Of a DNA stretch of 19,129 bases, positions 1-5,963 are shown in pieces (position 1 is the stretch's first letter; every line of letters starts with the position of its first letter). The DNA comes from AR5 sp035762565 (lineage in GTDB: Bacteria > Methylomirabilota > Methylomirabilia > Rokubacteriales > CSP1-6), in NCBI GenBank assembly GCA_035762565.1, contig DASTOJ010000304.1, positions 1 through 19,129 on the forward strand, given 5' to 3'. The position numbers and the translations under genes are program-made. The notes beneath the pieces are model-generated. The model did no database searches, was not told where the DNA came from, and saw only the letters and a list, made by a program, of their open reading frames with translations.

Positions 1-30
1 GTCGCGCTCGAACTCCCGGGGTCGGGCCAT
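1..30 (-). CDS. TetR/AcrR-family regulator, N-terminal start only (partial)
   Basis: Only the first ten codons are inside the window, read leftwards from an ATG at 30. They encode MARPREFERD, very close to the stereotyped N-terminus of many TetR/AcrR-family repressors (MARPREFDxD...), which lies just before the helix-turn-helix. A purine-rich stretch (GAGAG) precedes the ATG. The gene is divergent from the selenoprotein operon at 107, and overlapping palindromes lie between them, the usual arrangement for a TetR repressor controlling its neighbour. Identification rests on ten residues and position only; the DNA-binding and ligand domains are outside the window. Confidence 0.6.
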   Translation of the reverse strand, partial: MARPREFERD

Positions 31-46
31 GGGCTCTCGAATACCA

Positions 47-65
47 GTTCATGAACGATCGGTCA
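47..65. promoter_or_regulatory. Overlapping palindromes, probable TetR-family operator
   Basis: A perfect 10-bp palindrome GTTCATGAAC (47-56) overlaps a near-perfect 14-bp palindrome TGAACGATCGGTCA (52-65; six of seven pairs match). The second has the ACC-GATC-GGT style of core common in TetR-family operators. Both lie between the divergent TetR-like start and the peroxiredoxin gene, so a bound repressor could control both promoters. The operator role is inference from symmetry and position. Confidence 0.45.
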
Positions 66-106
66 AGAAAGTGTGGTAGGGTCCGGCTCGCCGGAAGGAG
101 GCAGCC

Positions 107-781
107 GTGGCGCTACAGGAGAAGCTCGACAGCATCCGGGAGGCCGCCAAGACCCGCGTTCCCCCCGAGGCCCGGGCCGTCATGGAGCGCAGCATCGAGG
201 AGCTGCGCGCCTCCGGGATCATGCAGCGCGTCGCCCGGGTCGGCCAGCCGGCGCCCGAGTTCACGCTGCCCGATGCCGCCGGGGCCCCGGTCAGCCTGGC
301 CGGCCTGCGTGCCCGCGGGCCGGTCGTGCTCTCGTTCTATCGCGGCCGCTGGTGACCTTACTGCAACGCAGAGCTGGAGGCTCTGCGGCAGGCCCTGCCC
401 GAGATCACGAAAGCCGGCGCCACGCTCGCGGTCGTCTCGCCCCAGGTCGCGCGCACGCCGCGCGAGACCGAGGAGTCCACGCCGCTGCCGTTCGCGGTGC
501 TGCATGACTTCGGCAACCGGGTGGCCGAGGCGTACGGCCTGGTCTTCACCCTGCCCGACGACCTGCGCGCGATTTACCTGACGCGCGGCATCGACCTGGC
601 GCGGGGCAACGGGGACGGCACCTGGCGGCTGCCCATCCCGGCGCGCTTCGTGATCGACCGAGAGGGGGTCATCCGCGCCGCCGACGCCGACCCCGACTAC
701 ACGCGGCGACCGGAGCCGGCCCGGACCGTCGAGATTCTGCGCGGCCTGCGCCCGGCCCTGAGCGGAGAGGAGCGAGCATGA
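107..781 (+). CDS. Peroxiredoxin-like (AhpC/TSA) selenoprotein, UGA-encoded Sec at residue 83
   Basis: This 224-residue thioredoxin-fold AhpC/TSA-family protein probably reduces peroxides or other oxidants in the cytoplasm. GTG at 107 is the start, preceded by GGAAGGAGG at 93-101. Residues 45-80 match the peroxiredoxin N-terminal fold (GQPAPEFTLPD, then VVLSFYRGRW). Codon 83 is TGA (353-355), and the same frame continues PYCNAELEALRQ to a TGA at 779-781. Relatives read RGxWCPYCN at this point, so the UGA sits exactly on the first catalytic Cys, giving U83-P-Y-C86. Downstream sequence remains family-like (AVLHDFGN, AEAYGLVF, IPARFVIDREGVI), with no sign of decay. A hairpin at 367-387 fits a bacterial SECIS. 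The next gene overlaps by ATGA. If UGA terminated translation, only an inactive 82-residue piece without the redox motif would be made. Confidence 0.9.
367..387 (+). promoter_or_regulatory. bSECIS-like hairpin of the peroxiredoxin gene
   Basis: CGCAGAGC (367-374) pairs perfectly with GCTCTGCG (380-387), enclosing a five-base loop TGGAG. The loop starts after 19 nt downstream of the UGA at 353-355 and has G among its first two bases. Stem length, loop size and spacing agree with the published bacterial SECIS consensus. It lies within the coding sequence, as bacterial SECIS elements do. Confidence 0.8.
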
Positions 782-1287
782 CGACCGTGCCCGAAGGACT
801 CGATCCCAGCATCCAGACCCGCGAGATCGTGTTCGAGGCCGACGTGAGCCTGGTCACGCCGTTCCTCAAGCTGGCGACCGTCAGCCGCGGTGGCACGGGC
901 CACATGACGTTTGCCTGCGACGAGGGGCCCAGCCTCGGCGGCCTCGGCTCGGCGCCGACGCCGCTCATGTACTTCAGCGCCGCGCTCGCGTTCTGACTGA
1001 TGACCCAGGTGTCCCGGTACGGGCACATGCTGAAGGTCACGGTGAAGGGAATGCGCATGCGAGTGGCGGCGCGCTACCGCGTGGACGGCTCGGTACTGGG
1101 TGACACCCTTCAGGCCCGCATGCTGGGCGCCGACACCACGCTGGAGATCGACTCGCCCGATCCGCCGGCGCGCGTGGCCCGGGTGGTGCGCACGGCCGAG
1201 CGCGGCTGTTTCGTGATGCAGGCCTTGCAGCACCCGGTGCCGGTCACCGCCCGCACCGTGCTCAATGGCGCGCCTCTGGGCGCGTGA
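778..1287 (+). CDS. OsmC-like selenoprotein, UGA-encoded Sec at residue 73
   Basis: This 169-residue OsmC/Ohr-superfamily protein would reduce organic hydroperoxides through paired thiol/selenol residues. ATG at 778 overlaps the peroxiredoxin stop (ATGA), so translation is probably coupled. Residues 55-72 hold the superfamily motif GSAPTPLMYFSAALAF; the next residue in relatives is the peroxidatic Cys at the start of the long central helix. Here it is TGA (994-996), and the frame continues LMTQVSRYGHMLKVTVKGM, normal OsmC sequence, to TGA at 1285-1287. The second conserved Cys is present as C144 (ERGCFVMQAL). A hairpin 19 nt after the UGA copies the E. coli fdhF SECIS layout. Calling two separate short genes (778-996 and 1000-1287) would cut the domain at its catalytic residue. 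Sec-containing OsmC-like proteins have been predicted in selenoproteome surveys. Confidence 0.9.
1009..1026 (+). promoter_or_regulatory. bSECIS-like hairpin of the OsmC gene
   Basis: GTG (1009-1011) pairs with CAC (1024-1026), U1012 is bulged, CCC (1013-1015) pairs with GGG (1021-1023), and the loop is GGTAC (1016-1020). This is the same stem/bulged-U/stem/GGU-loop layout as the E. coli fdhF SECIS minihelix. The loop begins after 19 nt downstream of the UGA at 994-996. Confidence 0.85.
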
Positions 1288-1388
1288 CGGCGCGGGGTGG
1301 AGCTCCCGCTGCGGGCCCTCACGCGGGCCGGCGAATCCCTTGCGGGTCGACTCGTGTCTAACCTCGACACATCCAGAGGGGAGACCCT

Positions 1389-1490
1389 GTGAAAGCCGTC
1401 GCCGTCGACCTCCGACAAGGAGATCAACGCGGGGGAGTACGGTGCCGGGCCTGACGGATGCGACATCGGAGGGCGAGATGCACTCCGTAC
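1389..1490 (+). pseudogene. Remnant of a zinc-type glucose dehydrogenase-like (MDR) gene start
   Basis: A GTG at 1389 behind AGAGGGGAG begins MKAVAV, a common start of medium-chain glucose 1-dehydrogenases. The next frame reads DKEINAGEYGAGPDGCD (about 1411-1464), resembling the (C)GTDKEI...EYGxxPxG segment that normally follows about 30 residues later. The two pieces are joined by a deletion with a frame change, and the first frame stops at 1452-1454. It looks like the relic of a dehydrogenase just upstream of the DoxX gene. The match is short and made from memory of the family, so confidence is low. Confidence 0.3.
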
Positions 1491-1508
1491 GCTCCCGAGG
1501 AGGTTCCC

Positions 1509-2129
1509 ATGGCGACAGCGACGCGGACGGACCCGATGACCGGGATGCGCGGGCGGAAGGGTGATCCACCCGAGACGTGGCCACCTGACACCGGGGCCGG
1601 TGCCCGGGCCGGATGGTTCGCGGCGACGGCGCCGCTCTGGCCCCTCGGGCTGGCACGGATCCTCTATGGCTACCTCTGGTGGCAGCAGTCGAGCTGGAAA
1701 GTGCCGTCCGACGACTTCGGGCGCAAGTCCGGGGGCGGCCTCTGGTACTGGGTCCAGCAGGAGATCCAACACCCCACCGTGACGGCGTACAAGAACTTCC
1801 TGGTCAACGTGATGATTCCGAACTGGACGTTTTTCGGGTGGATGACCCTGATCACCGAGACGTTCATCGGCGTCACGCTGATCCTCGGGCTCGGCACCCG
1901 GCTCGGATCACTCATGGCGATCGGCATGGCGGCGAACGTCACGATCGGGATCCTGAGCGTTCCCCACGAGTGGGGGTGGACGTACACGATGCTCATCATG
2001 CTGCCGGCGATCTTCCTGCTCACCGACGCCGGTCGGAGCTTCGGCGTCGACGCGTTCCTGGCACCGCCGCTCGACCGCGCGGCCACCCGCGGCAGCCGCC
2101 TCGCGTGGCTGCTCCGCTGGCTCGTGTGA
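1509..2129 (+). CDS. DoxX-like membrane protein (TQO small subunit DoxD/DoxX family)
   Basis: This is a 206-residue integral membrane protein. ATG at 1509 is chosen because CGAGGAGG lies just upstream (1495-1503); an in-frame ATG at 1458 lacks such a site. After a polar N-terminus of about 35 residues come four hydrophobic segments: the LWPLGLARILYGYLWW region, NWTFFGWMTLITETFIGVTLIL, LGSLMAIGMAANVTIGIL, and YTMLIMLPAIFLLTDAGRSF. The LARI...Y..WW, ETFIG..LILG..TR and DAGRSFGVD signatures are typical of the DoxX/DoxD superfamily, linked to quinone-coupled thiosulfate oxidation in archaea and otherwise of unknown role. It stands alone, about 220 bp after the OsmC gene. Confidence 0.75.
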   Translation: MATATRTDPMTGMRGRKGDPPETWPPDTGAGARAGWFAATAPLWPLGLARILYGYLWWQQSSWKVPSDDFGRKSGGGLWYWVQQEIQHPTVTAYKNFLVNVMIPNWTFFGWMTLITETFIGVTLILGLGTRLGSLMAIGMAANVTIGILSVPHEWGWTYTMLIMLPAIFLLTDAGRSFGVDAFLAPPLDRAATRGSRLAWLLRWLV

Positions 2130-2140
2130 CCGCACCGCTG

Positions 2141-2168
2141 TTGACTTTCGGGGGGACTGCGGTAGCGT
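2141..2168 (+). promoter_or_regulatory. Putative sigma70-type promoter of the PhnD-amidohydrolase-Tct operon
   Basis: TTGACT (2141-2146), a 16-bp spacer and TAGCGT (2163-2168) lie just after the DoxX gene and 50 bp ahead of the first operon gene. The -35 is good and the -10 weak. A 14-codon reading frame (ATG 2178, TGA 2220-2222) sits between promoter and gene and overlaps the gene start. Confidence 0.4.
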
Positions 2169-2218
2169 AGCGCCGCGATGGCGGGAGACGCCGACGCTCG
2201 GAAACGGACGCGGAGCGG

Positions 2219-3022
2219 ATGATCGCCTCGGCCCGGATGTACGAGTGGACGCCATCGCTCACGGCGGCGTGGCGCCGGCTGCTCGACTGGGTCGCGCAGC
2301 GTGCCGAGGTGCGGCTCGAGGTCGTCGAGAGTCGGTCCGTCTCGCTCGACGAGTTGTGGGCGCGTGAGGACCTGGGCTGCGTGTTCATGTGCGGCTACCC
2401 GTACGCGCTGCGTGAACGGCGTCCCGCCCTCCTGGCGGCGCCGGTTCCGTCGCCTCCCCGCTACGGCGCCCGCCCCGTCTACGTCACTGACTTCATCGTG
2501 CGGGGGGACCGCTCGTATCGAACGCTCGAAGACACCTTCGGCGGGCGCCTCGCCTACTCCACGGAACACTCGCATTCCGGCTACAACGCCGCCCGCTATC
2601 ACCTGCGGCAGTATCGCTCGGTCGGCCGCGATGCGTTGTACGCCGAGGTGAAGGGCCCGTACGGGCGCCAGCGGGCGGTCATCCAGACCATCCTTGACGG
2701 CGAGGCCGACGTTGGGGCGATCGACGGATACGCCCATGACCTCCTGCGCCGCCACGACCCGGCCACGGCGGCGGGTCTGCGGACCGTCGCGACCACCGAC
2801 GCCGCGCCGAGCCCGCCCCTGGTCGCGTCGCCGGCGATGGGAGCCGACGAGCGGGCCCGACTGACGAGGGCACTCGTGACGGCTCATCAGGTGCCGGAGC
2901 TGGCGGTCGTCCTGGAGGATCTTCTCCTGCTCCGGTTCGAGCGCGTGGAGGAGCGCGCGTTCCAGGTCTTCCTCGACTGGGAACGCGCGGCGGCAGCCGC
3001 CGGCTACCCGAGGCTGCGCTGA
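2219..3022 (+). CDS. PhnD/SsuA-type substrate-binding protein without signal peptide
   Basis: This 267-residue protein has the periplasmic-binding-protein type II fold as in PhnD-like phosphate/phosphonate binding proteins. Family-like features are VFMCGYPYALRER near residue 58, YVTDFIVRGD (residues 86-95), the central LEDTFGGRLAYSTEHSHSGYN segment that corresponds to the ligand-binding SxSGY loop of PhnD, and EADVGAIDGYAHDLLRRHDP, where the family usually has DVAAIDxxxW. No hydrophobic signal sequence precedes the domain, which is odd for an uptake receptor: it may act in the cytoplasm, as a sensor or enzyme-like binder, or have lost its leader. It is the first gene of a tight operon, four bases before the amidohydrolase. 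The real ligand is unknown. Confidence 0.7.
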   Translation: MIASARMYEWTPSLTAAWRRLLDWVAQRAEVRLEVVESRSVSLDELWAREDLGCVFMCGYPYALRERRPALLAAPVPSPPRYGARPVYVTDFIVRGDRSYRTLEDTFGGRLAYSTEHSHSGYNAARYHLRQYRSVGRDALYAEVKGPYGRQRAVIQTILDGEADVGAIDGYAHDLLRRHDPATAAGLRTVATTDAAPSPPLVASPAMGADERARLTRALVTAHQVPELAVVLEDLLLLRFERVEERAFQVFLDWERAAAAAGYPRLR

Positions 3023-3026
3023 ACCA

Positions 3027-4526
3027 GTGCGCACGCTGGTCCAGGGGGGCTGGGTCGTGGGTTTCGAGCAGGGAACGCACGTGCTCTGGCGCGACGGGGT
3101 CGTCGTGTTCGAGAACGACCGCATCATCCACGTCGGCCTGGCCTTCGCCGGCACGGCTGACCGCACGATCGATGCCCGCGGCAAGCTGGTCAGCCCCGGC
3201 TTCATCGACACGCACGTCCACAGCGGTCATCGCGCCTCGCACCGCCTGATCACCGACACCGGACGCTCTGACTATTTCGGCCAGCCGTTCCTCGACATCA
3301 GCGTGCCCCGCGAAGGCACCCGGGTCGGCGGCGACCCGCGTTACCTGCGCCCCGATGACCGGGAGGCCGAGCGCGGCATCGAGCTCCACGCCCGGTTCAC
3401 CGTCGCCGAGATGCTTCGCTGCGGCACCACGACGTTCATGGAGTTCGGCAGTCAGCTCCGCGTGCAAGAGGCGCTGCTCGCCGAGGTCGAGCGCCTCGGG
3501 ATTCGCGCCTATCTTGGCCCGGGCTACGACTCGGGCCGTTGGGTGGGTGACGCCCAGGGTCGGCTCAAACGCGTGGTCGACGAGAAAGCAGGCGAACGCG
3601 AGTTCGAGGCAGCGCAGGCCTTCATTCGCCGCGTCGACGGCAGCGTCCAGGGCCGCGTCCGGGGGCTGCTGGTGCCCCGCGAGGTCGAAACCTGCAGCCT
3701 CGATCTCCTGAGTGCCACCCGCCGGGTGGCCAGCGAGCTGCGCGTACCGATCACCACGCACGCGGCGTACAATGTGATCGAGTTCTACGAGCTTCTCCGG
3801 GAGCATCGGATGACGCCGGTGGAGCTCCTCGAGAGCGTGGGGCTGCTCGGGCCGGACCTGACGATCGGCCACGGCAACCTGCCGGCCGACAACTACCCGT
3901 TCTACTCCGGCGGTCACGAGCTGGAGCTGATGGGCCGCTACGGCGTCTCGATCTCGCACTGCCCGGTGAACATCGCCCGACGGGGCCGCTCGCTCGACTC
4001 GTGGGAGCGGTACCGGAAGGCTGGCATCACCATCGCCCTCGGCAGCGACACCTATCCGCGCGACCTCATCATGCAGATGCGCATGGCCTCGTACTTCGGC
4101 AAGGTGATGAGCCGGAATCTCGGGGCCGCGACCGCGGCCGAGGTCTTCGAGGCCGCCACGCTCGCCGGGGCCCGGGCGCTCGGGCGCGACGACCTCGGCC
4201 GCCTGGCGCCCGGCGCCAAGGCCGACCTGGTGATCCTCGATCCCGCCGGGAGCGGCACCCTCCGCTGGGGACCGGTCCGCGATCCGATCAAGAGCCTGGT
4301 CGAGTGCGGCATCGGCGACGACGTGGAGACCGTGATCGTGGATGGTTCCGTGCGCATGGAGCAGCGCGCGATCCCGGGCGTCGACATCGAGGACCTCCGG
4401 CGCCGCGCCCAGGCGGCGGGAGAAGCCGTGTGGTCGCGGCTTGCCGAATGGGACCCGCTCGCCCGCAGCGCGGAGCAGATGAGCCCCTGGTCGTTTCCGC
4501 TGAGATCTCACGGGAGGACAGGATGA
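3027..4526 (+). CDS. Metal-dependent amidohydrolase (chlorohydrolase/cytosine deaminase-like)
   Basis: This 499-residue protein of the amidohydrolase superfamily (TrzN/AtzA/SAH-deaminase-like branch) hydrolyses C-N or C-Cl bonds on ring or amide substrates. The metal site can be read: H63-V-H65 (FIDTHVHSGH), H245 (ITTHAAYN), H282 (IGHGN) and D341 (LGSDTYP), with H311 in SISHCPVN. The C-terminal beta-sandwich return ends in LAPGAKADLVILDP, typical of the family. The start is GTG 3027, four bases after the previous stop. The stop overlaps the TctC start as ATGA. Clustering with a TctCBA importer suggests the imported compound, or its product, is this enzyme's substrate. That link is inferred from operon structure and the exact substrate cannot be told. 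Confidence 0.85.
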   Translation: MRTLVQGGWVVGFEQGTHVLWRDGVVVFENDRIIHVGLAFAGTADRTIDARGKLVSPGFIDTHVHSGHRASHRLITDTGRSDYFGQPFLDISVPREGTRVGGDPRYLRPDDREAERGIELHARFTVAEMLRCGTTTFMEFGSQLRVQEALLAEVERLGIRAYLGPGYDSGRWVGDAQGRLKRVVDEKAGEREFEAAQAFIRRVDGSVQGRVRGLLVPREVETCSLDLLSATRRVASELRVPITTHAAYNVIEFYELLREHRMTPVELLESVGLLGPDLTIGHGNLPADNYPFYSGGHELELMGRYGVSISHCPVNIARRGRSLDSWERYRKAGITIALGSDTYPRDLIMQMRMASYFGKVMSRNLGAATAAEVFEAATLAGARALGRDDLGRLAPGAKADLVILDPAGSGTLRWGPVRDPIKSLVECGIGDDVETVIVDGSVRMEQRAIPGVDIEDLRRRAQAAGEAVWSRLAEWDPLARSAEQMSPWSFPLRSHGRTG

Positions 4527-5497
4527 TGAGAATGGTGGCGGCGGCGGTGCTGCTCGTGTCGTTCCTGCTCGGGGCGGACGCGCTGTCGGTGCCCGCTCAG
4601 TCCGTCTACCCGGACCGGGGCATCGAGATGGTCGTCACCTTTCCACCCGGGGGCCCGACCGACACCGCCGCGCGCATCGTCCAGCCTGCCCTGGCGAAGG
4701 AGCTGAAGGTTCCGGTCGTGCTCGTCAACAAGGGCGGCAGCGGCGGCGCCGCTGGCATGGACTTCGTCGCGAAGGCGCGCCCCGACGGCTACACGATCGC
4801 CGCCACGGTGCGCTCCACGACCACCATCACCCCCGCCGTGCAGGCCAACGTGCCCTACCGGCTGAAGGACTTCGAGATGATCGGCGCGTATGCGGCCTCG
4901 CCCCAGGCCATCGTGGCCAAGAAGGGAGCGCCCTGGCGCTCGCTCGAGGAGCTGATCGCCGACGCGCGAAAGCGCCCCGCCACGCTCACCTACGGGTCAG
5001 CCGGGCAGGGCACCAACAGCTTCTTCACCATGGAGCTCCTGAAGCTCGCCCGTGGCCTCGACATCACGCACGTGCCGTTCGGGGGCTCGGGACCGCTCAA
5101 GACGGCGATCCTCGGGGGCCATGTGCAACTGGCGTCAGTGTCGCTGTCCACCATGATCCCGGTGATCAAGTCGGGGGACGTGGTCGGGCTCGTCATCAGC
5201 GGCGCGCGGCGCAACGCGGCGGTTCCGGACGTGCCGACCATGGCCGAGAAGGGCGTGGCCGAGGCTTCGCTGAGCACCATCATGGAGCTCTACGCGCCCG
5301 CCAGGACGCCGCCGGCCGTGATCGAGCGGCTTGCCGCCGCGCTGGCGGCGGTCATGATGAATCCTGAAACGTCCGCCACGCTGGAGAAGGCTGGCCTGGA
5401 CTCCTACCATTTTCCACCCGAGGCGTCGCGCCAGCAGGCGGAACGTGAATACGAGGCGGTGCTCGCCGCAGCCAAGAGGCTCGGCCTTGCGAAATAG
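4523..5497 (+). CDS. tctC: Tripartite tricarboxylate transporter substrate-binding protein (TctC/Bug family)
   Basis: This 324-residue periplasmic receptor belongs to the tripartite tricarboxylate transporter (TTT) family. ATG at 4523 follows GGGAGGA at good spacing; three Met codons are close together. A signal peptide spans about residues 1-26 (MMRMVAAAVLLVSFLLGADA, then VPAQS). Mature features are the Bug-family ligand loop YPDRGIEMVVTFPPGGPTDT (normally YPxKPIxxVVPFPPGGxxD), then LVNKGGSGGAAGMDFVAKARPDGYT, YGSAGQGTNSFFTMELL and THVPFGGSGPLKTAILGG. Bug proteins bind carboxylates or amides. It overlaps the amidohydrolase stop and abuts tctB, so it is co-translated with both. Confidence 0.9.
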   Translation: MMRMVAAAVLLVSFLLGADALSVPAQSVYPDRGIEMVVTFPPGGPTDTAARIVQPALAKELKVPVVLVNKGGSGGAAGMDFVAKARPDGYTIAATVRSTTTITPAVQANVPYRLKDFEMIGAYAASPQAIVAKKGAPWRSLEELIADARKRPATLTYGSAGQGTNSFFTMELLKLARGLDITHVPFGGSGPLKTAILGGHVQLASVSLSTMIPVIKSGDVVGLVISGARRNAAVPDVPTMAEKGVAEASLSTIMELYAPARTPPAVIERLAAALAAVMMNPETSATLEKAGLDSYHFPPEASRQQAEREYEAVLAAAKRLGLAK

Positions 5498-5959
5498 ATG
5501 AGCCGCCCCGACGTGTGGAGTGCGGGTGCGCTCGCGCTCCTCGGGCTCGTCATGCTCGTCAAGGCGGCGGAGCTCGAGATCGGCCCGCCGACGCGGCCCG
5601 GGCCGGGTTTCTTTCCCGCCGTCCTGGCCGCCGCTCTCCTCCTCGTCGCGCTCGCGATCATGACGATGGCGTGGCGGGCCCCCGCCGTCACGCCGTCGGC
5701 TGCGCCGGCAAGCGAGCGCACCGACCCGCGGAAGCTCCTGGCGACGCTCGGGGCGTTCGTGGCGTACGTGACGGTCTTCGAGCGTCTCGGGTTCCTCGTC
5801 GCCACGGTCGCCCTCCTGGCGTTCCTGCTGGGCACGCTCGGAGGCTACCGCTGGCCCGTGGCCCTCGGCGCCGCGATGGGGATGGCGATCGGCGCCTACC
5901 TCGTGTTCGACACGTGGCTGCAGCTGCGCCTGCCACCCGGGGTTCTCGGCCGCTGGTAG
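5498..5959 (+). CDS. tctB: Tripartite tricarboxylate transporter small membrane subunit (TctB)
   Basis: This 153-residue protein starts with ATG immediately after the tctC stop. About four hydrophobic segments are visible: residues 8-24 (ALALLGLVMLVKAA), 36-58 (FFPAVLAAALLLVALAIMTM), 76-110 (LLATLGAFVAYVTVFERLGF and the following helix) and 118-140. The GPGFFP motif near residues 33-38 and the two-half architecture are typical of TctB. It pairs with TctA in the membrane to form the sodium- or proton-driven permease fed by TctC. Confidence 0.88.
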   Translation: MSRPDVWSAGALALLGLVMLVKAAELEIGPPTRPGPGFFPAVLAAALLLVALAIMTMAWRAPAVTPSAAPASERTDPRKLLATLGAFVAYVTVFERLGFLVATVALLAFLLGTLGGYRWPVALGAAMGMAIGAYLVFDTWLQLRLPPGVLGRW

Positions 5960-5963
5960 ACCG

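Noticed and set aside
353..996. Genome-wide reassignment of UGA to an amino acid.
   Set aside because: Many intact genes here end at TGA at the family-normal length (peroxiredoxin 779-781, OsmC 1285-1287, DoxX, the PhnD-like gene, the amidohydrolase), so UGA is a normal stop outside the three special sites.
778..1287. Reading the OsmC region as a pseudogene split by a nonsense mutation.
   Set aside because: Both sides are well conserved, the UGA replaces the catalytic Cys exactly, and a fdhF-like hairpin follows; the same occurs independently in two other genes.
1389..2129. A frame from GTG 1389 through TGA 1452-1454 into the DoxX gene, as a possible fourth selenoprotein.
   Set aside because: No redox motif surrounds the UGA, the upstream part resembles a broken dehydrogenase, the only nearby hairpin is four pairs long, and DoxX has its own good ribosome site at 1495-1503.
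1670..3211. Long minus-strand open frames opposite the DoxX, PhnD-like, amidohydrolase and Tct genes.
   Set aside because: They are low-complexity Arg/Pro/Ala-rich products of GC-rich antisense sequence, without motifs or ribosome sites.
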